Positions 37,753 through 46,678 of a stretch of 64,000 nt of DNA are shown piece after piece; the first letter of the stretch is position 1, and every line of letters starts with the position of its first letter. Where the stretch lies: contig NZ_CACZTX010000007.1 of NCBI RefSeq assembly GCF_902784195.1, positions 1-64,000 on the forward strand, written 5' to 3'. This DNA comes from an uncultured Methanobrevibacter sp. (GTDB lineage Archaea; Methanobacteriota; Methanobacteria; Methanobacteriales; Methanobacteriaceae). Under the pieces are notes generated by a model. The model worked only from the letters and a program-made list of their open reading frames with translations. It did no database searches and was not told the DNA's origin. The translations under genes were made by a program, and so were the position numbers.

Positions 37753-38847
37753 ATGAAATATGATTATTTAATTGTAGGATCAGGTTTATTCGGCTCTGTA
37801 TTTGCATATGAAATGACTAAAAGAGGCAAGAAATGTTTAGTCATTGAAAAGAGAGACCATATTGGAGGAAATGTTTATACTGAAGAAGAATATGGAATAA
37901 ATGTTCATAAGTATGGAGCTCATATATTCCACACAGACAATAAAGAGATTTGGAATTACATCAATCAATTTGCTGACTTTAACCGTTACACAAATTCCCC
38001 TGTGGCTAACTACAAAGGCGAATTATACAACCTTCCTTTCAATATGAACACATTTTATCAGATGTGGGGAGTGAAGACTCCTGAGGAAGCTAAAGCAAAG
38101 ATTGAAGAGCAAAAAAGTGAAGCCAATATCAGTAAACCGAAGAACCTTGAAGAGCAAGCTATTTCCCTTGTCGGACAAGACATCTATGAAAAGCTTGTAA
38201 AAGGATACACAGAAAAGCAGTGGGGAAGAGACTGTACAGATTTGCCTGCTTTCATCATTAAAAGATTACCTGTAAGGTTTACTTTTGACAATAATTACTT
38301 CAATGATTTATATCAAGGAATTCCAATTGGAGGATACACCAAAATAATTGAAAAGATGCTTGAAGGTGTTGAAGTAAGATTGAACACTGATTTCTTTGAT
38401 AATAAGGAAGAGTTTTTATCAATGGCTGATAAGGTTCTCTTTACAGGAATGATTGATCAGTATTATGACTATTGCTTTGGAGAGCTTGAATACAGAGGGC
38501 TTGACTTTGAGTTTGAAACTCTTGATATGGAAAACTATCAGGGAAATGCTGTTATCAATTATACTGATAGGGAAACTCCTTTTACAAGAATAATTGAACA
38601 TAAGCACTTTGAGAATGCTATTTCTGACAAGACTGTTATTACAAGAGAGTATCCTAAAGCATGGAAAAAAGGAGAAGAAGCATATTATCCTATGAATGAT
38701 GAAAGGAATAGTGAACTCTTTGCTAAATATAGAGAATTGGCAGATAAAGAGGATAAGGTTATCTTTGGTGGAAGACTTGGAATGTATCAATACTTTGATA
38801 TGTGGAAAGTCATCGAAGAGGCTTTAAAATTAGCAAATAGTTTATAA
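37753..38847 (+). CDS. glf: UDP-galactopyranose mutase
   Basis: An FAD enzyme that interconverts UDP-galactopyranose and UDP-galactofuranose for glycan synthesis. The 364-residue protein has the FAD motif DYLIVGSGLFGSVFAYE near the N-terminus, KRDHIGGNVYTEEEYGI, and KYGAHIFHTDNKEIW, all characteristic of bacterial-type Glf. ATG 37753 follows GGTGTATTC. It starts a same-strand run of surface-glycan genes with DUF4422 and transferase genes behind it. Confidence 0.93.
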   Translation: MKYDYLIVGSGLFGSVFAYEMTKRGKKCLVIEKRDHIGGNVYTEEEYGINVHKYGAHIFHTDNKEIWNYINQFADFNRYTNSPVANYKGELYNLPFNMNTFYQMWGVKTPEEAKAKIEEQKSEANISKPKNLEEQAISLVGQDIYEKLVKGYTEKQWGRDCTDLPAFIIKRLPVRFTFDNNYFNDLYQGIPIGGYTKIIEKMLEGVEVRLNTDFFDNKEEFLSMADKVLFTGMIDQYYDYCFGELEYRGLDFEFETLDMENYQGNAVINYTDRETPFTRIIEHKHFENAISDKTVITREYPKAWKKGEEAYYPMNDERNSELFAKYRELADKEDKVIFGGRLGMYQYFDMWKVIEEALKLANSL

Positions 38848-38880
38848 TAATGAAAAATATATTTTAATTAGGAAGAAAAT

Positions 38881-39672
38881 ATGAAGATTCAAGTTTATGT
38901 AGTATCACATAGTGAAGAAGATATTAGAGATATCGATGCAAATGATGTTTATGTACCTCTTTTTGTAGGAAGGGATGGAAAGGACAACCTTGGTTTTGTC
39001 AGTGATGATACTGGAGACAATATTTCAAACAAAAACTCTTCCTATTGTGAACTGACCGGTTTATACTGGATGTGGAAAAATAGTGATGCAGATATTATTG
39101 GTTTGGTTCATTATAGGCGTTATTTTGCTAATTGGAGATTAGGAAAACGTCTTGAAAGAAAGGATTTGGAAAAGATTTTTGAGGAATATGACATTATTCT
39201 TCCTAAAAAGACAACTGCCCTTTTAGGTTCAGTTTATGAAGATTATGATCATTGGAATTATGCAAAAGACCTTGATTTATGTGAAGAGGTAATCGCTGAA
39301 CAGTGTCCTGAATATCTTGAAAGTTATAAAAAGGTCGTGAATGGTAAGGAACTTTATTACTACAATATGTTTATAGCTAAAAAAGAAGTCATTGGTCCTT
39401 ATTGTGAGTGGGTTTTCCCAATACTTGCTGAAGTTGAAAAAAGAGTTGATATGACTGGATATGATGATTATCAAAAAAGAATTTACGGATTTTTAACAGA
39501 AAGGCTTTTTGATGTTTGGATGGATAAACAGAACCTTAAAGTTAAGGAATCTGATCTTAAATTGAAAGGTTTAAGGTTAATTGTTTATATGTGGTTTGTG
39601 AAAATACCTATTGTCAGATGGGTTTATGTGCATATTTATGCTGGTTTGTTTCATAAAGCTATGAGGCGTTAG
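38881..39672 (+). CDS. DUF4422-type glycosyltransferase
   Basis: A 263-residue protein matching the DUF4422 family linked to capsular polysaccharide synthesis. The YCELTGLYWMWKNSDADIIGLVHYRRYF stretch is the recognisable core. The likely role is transfer of a sugar (possibly galactofuranose, given glf 33 bp upstream) onto a surface glycan. ATG 38881 follows AGGAAGAAAAT. The C-terminus is hydrophobic and may associate with the membrane. Confidence 0.75.
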   Translation: MKIQVYVVSHSEEDIRDIDANDVYVPLFVGRDGKDNLGFVSDDTGDNISNKNSSYCELTGLYWMWKNSDADIIGLVHYRRYFANWRLGKRLERKDLEKIFEEYDIILPKKTTALLGSVYEDYDHWNYAKDLDLCEEVIAEQCPEYLESYKKVVNGKELYYYNMFIAKKEVIGPYCEWVFPILAEVEKRVDMTGYDDYQKRIYGFLTERLFDVWMDKQNLKVKESDLKLKGLRLIVYMWFVKIPIVRWVYVHIYAGLFHKAMRR

Positions 39673-39967
39673 TTTTTTTTCTTCAATTTAATATTTTTTA
39701 CAGATTATTTAATGAAAAGGTGTCCTTGTCTTCATATAATAATGTTTTTGCTATAATTTTTAAAATTCTTTAAAAATGGTTTAATAGGGATTTTTATTTT
39801 AAAAAAGATAAATTTCAGTGCTTATAGTTAAACTTATAAGGGATTATTTAGAAAAAATTAACTAATATTATTGTTGGAATATCTGCAGAAAATTTGTTAA
39901 TTAAGTAATTTATCATTATGCAGAGAACTTTTTTAATTTATTAATTATTTTTTCAGGGTTGGATGTA

Positions 39968-40918
39968 ATGATGGAAATGGATTTTCTGAAGGAACTTTTA
40001 AAAGATATTTTAAAAAAATCATTTTTTAAATTTATAAAATTGACTTCTTTTACAAGAAGATATCAGTTTGAGGACAGATCTAATAATTCAGATACTTTAT
40101 GTATGATTTTAGCGGGTTATAAAGAGTTTACATGGGATATTGTTTTCAAAAGAATAAAAGAATTTTCAGATGAAAATATGGATATTTGCATAGTTTCTTC
40201 AGGTTTGTATTCTGAAAGATTAAGTAAAATTGCACAAGAGAATGATTGGTCATATATTTCAACTAAAAGAAATTCCATTCCTTTAATTCAAAATATGGCA
40301 TTAAAACTTTTTCCCAATGCAAAGTATATTTATAAGTTAGATGAAGACATTTTTGTGACAGAAAACTTTTTTAAAACAGTTAGGGAAACTTATGATAATG
40401 TTCAGGAGAAAGGCGAATATAATGTGGGATTTGTAGCTCCAATCATTCCGGTTAATGGTTATGCTCATGTGAAATTACTAAAAAAATTAGATTTGGTAGA
40501 TTATTATGAAAAACATTTTGAGAAAATCAAATTTGCTGCTGGTCCTGATAGATGCATAGAAACAAATGTGGATGTGGCAAAATTTATGTGGGGTGAAAAT
40601 GGTTTAGTTCCACATATTGATGATTTGGATAAAATGTTGCATGATATGCCTTTTAACTATTCTGCATCTACTGTAAGATTTAGTATTGGGGCTATTTTTT
40701 ATCATCGAGATTTATGGGAAAAATTGCCCTATTTTAGAGTGGATATCACTAAGGGTTTAGGTGTAGATGAAGTTCAGTTATGTTCATTTTGCATAACCCA
40801 TTCTAAAGGAATGATTATTTCAGAAAATACTGCTGTCGGTCATTTATCATTTGGTCCACAGAATCAAGAAATGGAAAAGTTTTTCAAAGAAAATCCCGAT
40901 AGGTATCTTATTAAATGA
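39968..40918 (+). CDS. Glycosyltransferase-like protein (DxD-type)
   Basis: A 316-residue protein with a GT-A-like centre: VSSGLYSERL early and YKLDEDIFV at about 117-125, a DxD-like metal site. CGA-type binding of a nucleotide sugar is likely from this fold and from the neighbours, but I cannot assign a family. Sequence is more AT-rich than glf and glmS, possibly acquired with the flippase gene. Start choice is weak: several ATGs (39968, 39971, 39977) follow GGTTGGATG. The preceding 286-bp gap has no further feature. Confidence 0.6.
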   Translation: MMEMDFLKELLKDILKKSFFKFIKLTSFTRRYQFEDRSNNSDTLCMILAGYKEFTWDIVFKRIKEFSDENMDICIVSSGLYSERLSKIAQENDWSYISTKRNSIPLIQNMALKLFPNAKYIYKLDEDIFVTENFFKTVRETYDNVQEKGEYNVGFVAPIIPVNGYAHVKLLKKLDLVDYYEKHFEKIKFAAGPDRCIETNVDVAKFMWGENGLVPHIDDLDKMLHDMPFNYSASTVRFSIGAIFYHRDLWEKLPYFRVDITKGLGVDEVQLCSFCITHSKGMIISENTAVGHLSFGPQNQEMEKFFKENPDRYLIK

Positions 40919-41002
40919 TAAAAATTTGATGAACAAAACAATTCATTATTTTATAATAACTTTAAGTTTATAAATTTCTAAATTAATTCTGCATGTGAAA
41001 AT

Positions 41003-42430
41003 ATGAATCAGATAAAAACTATATTTAAAAATGTTAGTTGGGTCACTTTATCTCAAATAGTTACAAATGTTTTTGCATTTTTTTGGACAATCCTCATTGC
41101 AAGATATTTGGGAGTAACACAATATGGGATTCTTTCATTTGTGCTATCTTTAGTAATGATTATTGGAATTGGTGAAGACATAGGTATTACAACATACACC
41201 ACTCGAGAATTAGCACGTAATAGGTCACTCACTCAAAAATTTATAAATAATATTTTGCCAATAAAATTAATCTTATCTTTAATTTTACTAGTATTAACAA
41301 TAGTTTCATTACATCTGTTAGGTTATGATTTATTAACTCTTGAATTAACGTTCATTATATTCTTTGAAACAATATTCTTAACTAATGCTAATTTTTTATC
41401 AGGAGTTTTTCAAGCGCATGAAAACTTAAAGCCAAGTTCTATTGGATCAATAATATGTAGTTCAGTATTGCTTACTTCAACTGTTATAGTGGTGATATTC
41501 GATTTAGGGGTTGTTTGTATAGCTATTTCTTATGTATTAGCGAATTTATGTTTCTTTGCCTATTTATTTAAAAATATTTGGGATGTTTTCGAATTTCCAA
41601 AATTTGATTTTGATTTTGATTTTTGGAGAAAAGCTATTCTAAAATCATTACCCTTCGGTTTAACTATGTTTTTTTATGGTATTTATTTCTCTATTGATGT
41701 TGTTATGATTTCTTGGTTGGCAAATGATTATGCAACTGGATTATATAATGCAGTATATAAAATTATTTCTGTATTTTCAGCATTTTATTTAGTTTATCAA
41801 TATGTAATTTATCCATTAATGAGTAAATTATATTCTAAAGATCCAAATCTTTTAAAATTAAGTTTTAATCAATCTATTAAATATTCATTATTGATTTTAT
41901 TGCCGATAATTATTGGAATGTATTTCTATTCCCCATATCTAATTGATTTAATTTATACTAATCAGTATGCTTTAGCTTCTCTGGCTATGCAAATACTTAT
42001 TTGGGCAGTCATATTTTTATTTATTAATGGTGTAGCAACATCCTTGCTAAATTCTATAGGAAAAGAATTCAGTGTAACAAAGATTTATATCATAGCTGCC
42101 ATATTTAATGTTGCTTTAAATTATTTATTAATTCCGAAATATACTTATATCGGTGCATCAGTAGCTACTGTGTTAAGTGAAATATTAATTTTAGGATTAA
42201 TGTTGCATGCAATATCTAAAACTGACTATAAGCCAGATGTTTCCTTATTAAAAACAGTTATAAAATTAGTCATTAGTGGATTAATTCTTGCTATTGTTTT
42301 ATATTACATTAATGTTTCATTATGGTTAGCAATCCCAATCGGTCTTGTGGTATATGTATTTGCTTTATTTATCACTCATTCTATTGATGATACTGATAAA
42401 TACATAATCAAAGAGTTACTAAATAGGTAA
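41003..42430 (+). CDS. Polysaccharide flippase (Wzx/MATE-like)
   Basis: A 475-residue membrane protein with about 12-14 transmembrane segments, of the O-antigen flippase superfamily. The start NVSWVTLSQIVTNVFAFFWTILIARYLG and TQYGILSFVLSLVMI match the family. It should export a lipid-linked glycan made by the preceding transferases. AT content is high. It is followed by the GRE-like gene on the same strand after 107 bp; the functional link is unclear. Confidence 0.85.
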   Translation: MNQIKTIFKNVSWVTLSQIVTNVFAFFWTILIARYLGVTQYGILSFVLSLVMIIGIGEDIGITTYTTRELARNRSLTQKFINNILPIKLILSLILLVLTIVSLHLLGYDLLTLELTFIIFFETIFLTNANFLSGVFQAHENLKPSSIGSIICSSVLLTSTVIVVIFDLGVVCIAISYVLANLCFFAYLFKNIWDVFEFPKFDFDFDFWRKAILKSLPFGLTMFFYGIYFSIDVVMISWLANDYATGLYNAVYKIISVFSAFYLVYQYVIYPLMSKLYSKDPNLLKLSFNQSIKYSLLILLPIIIGMYFYSPYLIDLIYTNQYALASLAMQILIWAVIFLFINGVATSLLNSIGKEFSVTKIYIIAAIFNVALNYLLIPKYTYIGASVATVLSEILILGLMLHAISKTDYKPDVSLLKTVIKLVISGLILAIVLYYINVSLWLAIPIGLVVYVFALFITHSIDDTDKYIIKELLNR

Positions 42431-42537
42431 TTTTCTATTAAAAACTATAACTATTTTATAAAAGAATTATAAATAATATTATAGTAATAAATTTATCTAA
42501 TTTTTTTCATTTTTAATAATACTTTAGGAGTTAAATC

Positions 42538-44643
42538 ATGGGTCTATTTGATAATATTAAAAGCATTACTGGACGTAAATCAAAGGAAGGTTCAGTCAAT
42601 AGTAGGCCTATCATTTATTCATCCACTTTCAATAAACTAAACAGAAGATTTGGAAATAGGGAAAAGGCAACTTCTTATTTGGCTTCCAATATGCACAATT
42701 TTTACATTTCCTCATCCAAATTTGATAAAGGGATTCAAATAAAGAATCTTTTTAGAAAAGTGGAGATTGATATTCCTAAAGAAGGTTTCATATACTTTTT
42801 AGATGAATTGAAAAATCTAAATTTTGATGGAAAAGTCATAAACGGCATTTCACCGGATTATTCAAAGTTCCTTCACAGTTCCGTTTATACATATAATGAA
42901 TTCTATTTCCATCCCAAATCAGGTCGCGGTTTTGCACGTGATTTAAGTTCTGATTTCATTAAAAACCAATTGGATGCATTGGATGGAATTGAATTATTCA
43001 TTTACAGCATAGTGAAGAAATTAAGAAATTCCAATCATAAGGATAGGGCTAAATTTGCCCGTTACTTTGAAAATATGATTGATGCTCCTGCAGAACACTT
43101 TGAAGAGGCATTGCAGAGAATTCTTTTCTATAATCAAATCTTATGGCAAACTGGCCATTCTGCAATTGGTTTAGGCAGATTGGATAAAATCCTTGAAGAC
43201 TTTTATTTCGATGATCTTAACAGCGGATTTGTCACTCAGGAAGAAGTGTATGAAATTATAAAATCATTCTTAAAGACTTTACATTCTTACCAATGGTATA
43301 AAAGCGATGCATTTATAGGAGATACTGGTCAGGTAATTGTTCTTGGAGGTAAATATGAGGATGAATATGGTGAATATTACTTCTACAATGACTTGACTTA
43401 CATGTTCATTCGTGCCATCGGGGAATTGAAATTATATGAACCTAAAATCGTGCTTAGGATAAGCAATGAAACTCCACGTGATTTAATAGAATTGGCTTTG
43501 GAAACCATCAGCAATGGAATTTCCAATATAATGTTCTCAAATGATGAGATAGTGATAGATAAGATGGTGGAGTTTGGCTATGAAAAGGCAGATGCTACAA
43601 ATTATTCAGTTTCCAAATATTATGGTCCTGCAACTGTGGGAAAAGGATTGGAACAGAATAATATGGCTTGCATTTCATTTTTAAAACCTCTAAATGAGTT
43701 TTTTGATAATGAAACTCCTCAAGTATTGGACATGCTTGACAATTATGGAGAGCTATTTAATTCATATAAGTATTATCTCAAGAAAGAGGTTGAATCTGTA
43801 ATTGAAACATTGGATGATGTTGTATGGAATGAAGATCCTTTGCTTTCATTATTCATTGATGATTGCAATGACAATCAATTGGATATATCCAAGGGTGGAG
43901 CTAAGTACAATCATTATGGAATCACAACAGTTGCACTCGAAAATACTGTAAACAGCTTGTATAACATTAAAAAGCTTGTCTTTGATGATAAGAAATACAC
44001 ATTGACTGACTTAAACAAAATGAGAAAGAATAACTTTAAAAAAGACAAGTATCAGGATGTTTATAAGATTTTAAGGAATATGAAGCCTTGCTTTGGTATG
44101 GATGATAGAGAAATAATCAATATTACAAATGATGTCATTCAATTATTAGAGGACTGTCTAAAAGACTACACTAATGAGTTTGGTGGAAAAATCAAGTTTG
44201 GCCTTACCAATTCTTCTTACATTTTTTCAGATGATGAAATATCTGCTTCATTCGATGGAAGAAAAGTTGTGGAGCCATTCAATCCTTACATTTCTTTAGA
44301 TACTGAAAAGGATTTCACTGAAGTATTGCGCTTTGCATCAAAAATTGATTTGGACGGATGCAAATTCAATGGAAATGTGATTGATCTGATGTTTGCACCT
44401 AATTTCATCAAAAATCATTTTGATGTGCTAACCGATTTTGTCATTTCAAGCATTCAATTAGGATTTTTCCAAATGCAATTTAATTTGGTTAGCAGCAAAA
44501 CTTTAATTGAAGCAAAGGAAGAGCCGGAAACCCATCCAAATTTAATTGTGAAATTTTGCGGATTCAGCACTTACTTTAATGATTTGCCTAAAGGACATCA
44601 GATCTTATTAATCAATAGGGCATTAAAGAATGAAGGCAAATAG
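42538..44643 (+). CDS. Divergent glycyl-radical-enzyme-like protein (PFL superfamily)
   Basis: A 701-residue protein resembling pyruvate formate-lyase-type enzymes. The stretch PAEHFEEALQRILFYNQILW and GHSAIGLGRLDKIL follows the family's barrel start. The candidate thiyl site is C378 in NNMACIS, where active enzymes read GC(V/I)E or CCVS. The candidate glycyl site G675 lies in VKFCGFSTYFNDLP; the usual motif has R-V-x-G-Y, so the flanking R, V and Y are changed to K, F and F. No activase gene is in the window. It may be a new GRE branch or a degenerate relative. A methyltransferase and flavodoxin follow. Confidence 0.65.
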   Translation: MGLFDNIKSITGRKSKEGSVNSRPIIYSSTFNKLNRRFGNREKATSYLASNMHNFYISSSKFDKGIQIKNLFRKVEIDIPKEGFIYFLDELKNLNFDGKVINGISPDYSKFLHSSVYTYNEFYFHPKSGRGFARDLSSDFIKNQLDALDGIELFIYSIVKKLRNSNHKDRAKFARYFENMIDAPAEHFEEALQRILFYNQILWQTGHSAIGLGRLDKILEDFYFDDLNSGFVTQEEVYEIIKSFLKTLHSYQWYKSDAFIGDTGQVIVLGGKYEDEYGEYYFYNDLTYMFIRAIGELKLYEPKIVLRISNETPRDLIELALETISNGISNIMFSNDEIVIDKMVEFGYEKADATNYSVSKYYGPATVGKGLEQNNMACISFLKPLNEFFDNETPQVLDMLDNYGELFNSYKYYLKKEVESVIETLDDVVWNEDPLLSLFIDDCNDNQLDISKGGAKYNHYGITTVALENTVNSLYNIKKLVFDDKKYTLTDLNKMRKNNFKKDKYQDVYKILRNMKPCFGMDDREIINITNDVIQLLEDCLKDYTNEFGGKIKFGLTNSSYIFSDDEISASFDGRKVVEPFNPYISLDTEKDFTEVLRFASKIDLDGCKFNGNVIDLMFAPNFIKNHFDVLTDFVISSIQLGFFQMQFNLVSSKTLIEAKEEPETHPNLIVKFCGFSTYFNDLPKGHQILLINRALKNEGK

Positions 44644-44716
44644 ATTTTAGAAATTTTTTTAGATTAAATAATGATTAATTTTTACTTTTTATAATTATAA
44701 CAATTCAAGTGATTAA

Positions 44717-45952
44717 ATGAGCTATGTTGAAGAGTCTACTGTAATTGATGAAACCATTTATGATTTAATAAATGAAGCATTTGACAATGAGAGAGAATAC
44801 AAGGATGCCAAGTATAGAAATTCCATATTCTCTAAATATAATGACTATTTTGTGAAAACAGATGATGGATCATACAGCATCAAGTCAAAGGAAATAAATC
44901 ATAAAGTCGAAACCCTGCATACATCAACAGGTGCAATCAGTGAATCATTTGAAAAGTTCATAAAGCCATTAAAGCTTGATTATGGTGAAGACATAGCTAT
45001 TCTAGACATCTGTGCAGGACTTGGATACAATTCATCTGCAGCTATTGATGACTTCATGAAAAACAGTGATAGGAATCTTCACATTGACATGCTTGAAATA
45101 TCCAAGCCAACCCTTGCAGCTGGATTGATGGTTCCTTCTCCAATAGAAGCTCATGACATTACCAAAAAGGCAATAGAGCAATCATTAATCGATTGTGGAT
45201 ATGCATCATTGGAACTTGAAAGCACTGAAATTCCATCAAACATTGACTTGAAGATTCATATTGATGATGCAAGGCAAGTCATACAGAAACTCCCTGACAA
45301 GACTTATGATGCAATATTTTTGGATCCTTTCAGTCAAAATATGTCTCCTGAGCTGGTCTCATTAGAATTTTTTAAACAATTTAGAAGAGTCATTAAAGAT
45401 AATGGAATAGTCTGTACATATACTTCATCTTCTCCGGTAAGAATGGCATTTATTGAAGCGGATTTTTATGTATCCTTAGGTCCAATCTTCGGACGTTTTC
45501 AAGGTGGAACATTGGCTTCACCAAATCCTAAGAATCTCACTAAATCACTTCCAAAGAATGATGAGATAAAGATGGCATTGTCTGACGTTGGAATTCCATT
45601 TAGAGATCCAAATCTCAATCTTTCATCACAAGAGATACTTGATAATAGAACTGAAGAAAGACATATTGCACGTCATAACACTAAAATATCATCTGCAGTC
45701 AAGACTCCAATATTTTTAGGCCAAGAGATGGATGACGAGCCACTCAAAAGAAGAGTAGAAAGGAATTTAGCTAAAATGAACATTCCTGGAGTTTTATCTG
45801 AAGAGGCATTATATATTGTAGGGCCTGAAAATGACTATAAAGAGGAATATCTTGAGGATAACAATACCAGAACACGTGTTTTGGAAATGATGAAACGTTT
45901 GGATGAGATTAAAAATAACAGTAAACTCTCTCTTAAGGAAAATGGGGAATGA
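44717..45952 (+). CDS. MnmC-like SAM-dependent methyltransferase
   Basis: A 411-residue Rossmann-fold methyltransferase. SAM-binding DICAGLGYNSSAAID appears near residue 98 and an acidic DMLEISK loop follows. DAIFLDPFSQNMSPELVSLEFF resembles the DUF752/MnmC core that methylates the wobble-uridine side chain of tRNAs, so an RNA target is the best guess. The C-terminal 120 residues (from about 290) are unlike bacterial MnmC. ATG 44717 is preceded by AAGTGATTAA. Its TGA overlaps the next gene's first ATG. Confidence 0.7.
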   Translation: MSYVEESTVIDETIYDLINEAFDNEREYKDAKYRNSIFSKYNDYFVKTDDGSYSIKSKEINHKVETLHTSTGAISESFEKFIKPLKLDYGEDIAILDICAGLGYNSSAAIDDFMKNSDRNLHIDMLEISKPTLAAGLMVPSPIEAHDITKKAIEQSLIDCGYASLELESTEIPSNIDLKIHIDDARQVIQKLPDKTYDAIFLDPFSQNMSPELVSLEFFKQFRRVIKDNGIVCTYTSSSPVRMAFIEADFYVSLGPIFGRFQGGTLASPNPKNLTKSLPKNDEIKMALSDVGIPFRDPNLNLSSQEILDNRTEERHIARHNTKISSAVKTPIFLGQEMDDEPLKRRVERNLAKMNIPGVLSEEALYIVGPENDYKEEYLEDNNTRTRVLEMMKRLDEIKNNSKLSLKENGE

Positions 45953-45957
45953 ATACC

Positions 45958-46485
45958 ATGAAAATAATAATTTATGCGTCTCAATACGGTTCAACAAAGC
46001 AGTATGCTGATGAGTTGTCTAAAAGAACAGGTATTGAAACAGTGGAATACACTGAGATTACAGACATAAATCAGTATGATACAATAGTTTATCTTGGACC
46101 TTTATACGCTGGAAGCGTCATGGGTCTAAAAAAGACCCTAAATAAAATCAGGGATGTTCAAGATAAGAAACTTATCGTTGGAACCGTTGGATTGGCAGAC
46201 CCTAATGATAAAAAGAATAGGGAAGAGATCATGAATGGAATAAAGCAGCAGGTTCATGGATGCATTTATAATAAGGCAAGAGTATATTTCTTGAGAGGTG
46301 CAATAGATTATTCCAATCTTAATCTAAAGCACAAAACAATGATGGCATTTATCCATAGGAAAGTAAAAGGGATGAAGGAAGAGGAAAGGACCGCAGAGAT
46401 AAATGCAGTAATTGAAACATATGGAAAGAATGTCAGTTATATTGATTTTGATACTTTGAATCCAATAATCGATGAAATTCAATAG
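45958..46485 (+). CDS. Flavodoxin-domain protein
   Basis: A protein of about 175 residues with the FMN-binding loop YASQYGSTKQYAD near residues 5-17 and the segment VYLGPLYAGS. It resembles the flavodoxin_5/HemG group. An alternative ATG at 45949 makes an ATGA overlap with the methyltransferase stop; GGGGAA at 45943-45948 is better spaced from 45958. Flavodoxins can feed electrons to radical SAM activases, so a tie to the upstream GRE-like gene is possible but unproven. A 31-bp piece of its 3' end is repeated just downstream. Confidence 0.78.
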   Translation: MKIIIYASQYGSTKQYADELSKRTGIETVEYTEITDINQYDTIVYLGPLYAGSVMGLKKTLNKIRDVQDKKLIVGTVGLADPNDKKNREEIMNGIKQQVHGCIYNKARVYFLRGAIDYSNLNLKHKTMMAFIHRKVKGMKEEERTAEINAVIETYGKNVSYIDFDTLNPIIDEIQ

Positions 46486-46528
46486 GATATTTTGATGCTT
46501 TGAATCCAATAATCGATGAAATTCAATA
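46454..46528. repeat. 44-bp-offset duplication at the end of the flavodoxin gene
   Basis: A 31-bp segment (CTTTGAATCCAATAATCGAT then GAAATTCAATA) occurs at 46454-46484 inside the coding end and again at 46498-46528 after the stop. The preceding bases are also similar (TTTTGATAC versus TTTTGATGC). It looks like a recent tandem duplication. Confidence 0.85.
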
Positions 46529-46678
46529 ATCTATTTCATTAAAAAACTTTTTAAACTAATAAGTTAATATAAGATATATAAATCTATTTTTTTATATTTT
46601 TAAAAGATTTTAGCATATTTACCAATTTTAAAGATTTATTAAATTTACTTTTTATTATTTAGCAAGGATGAGAAAATC

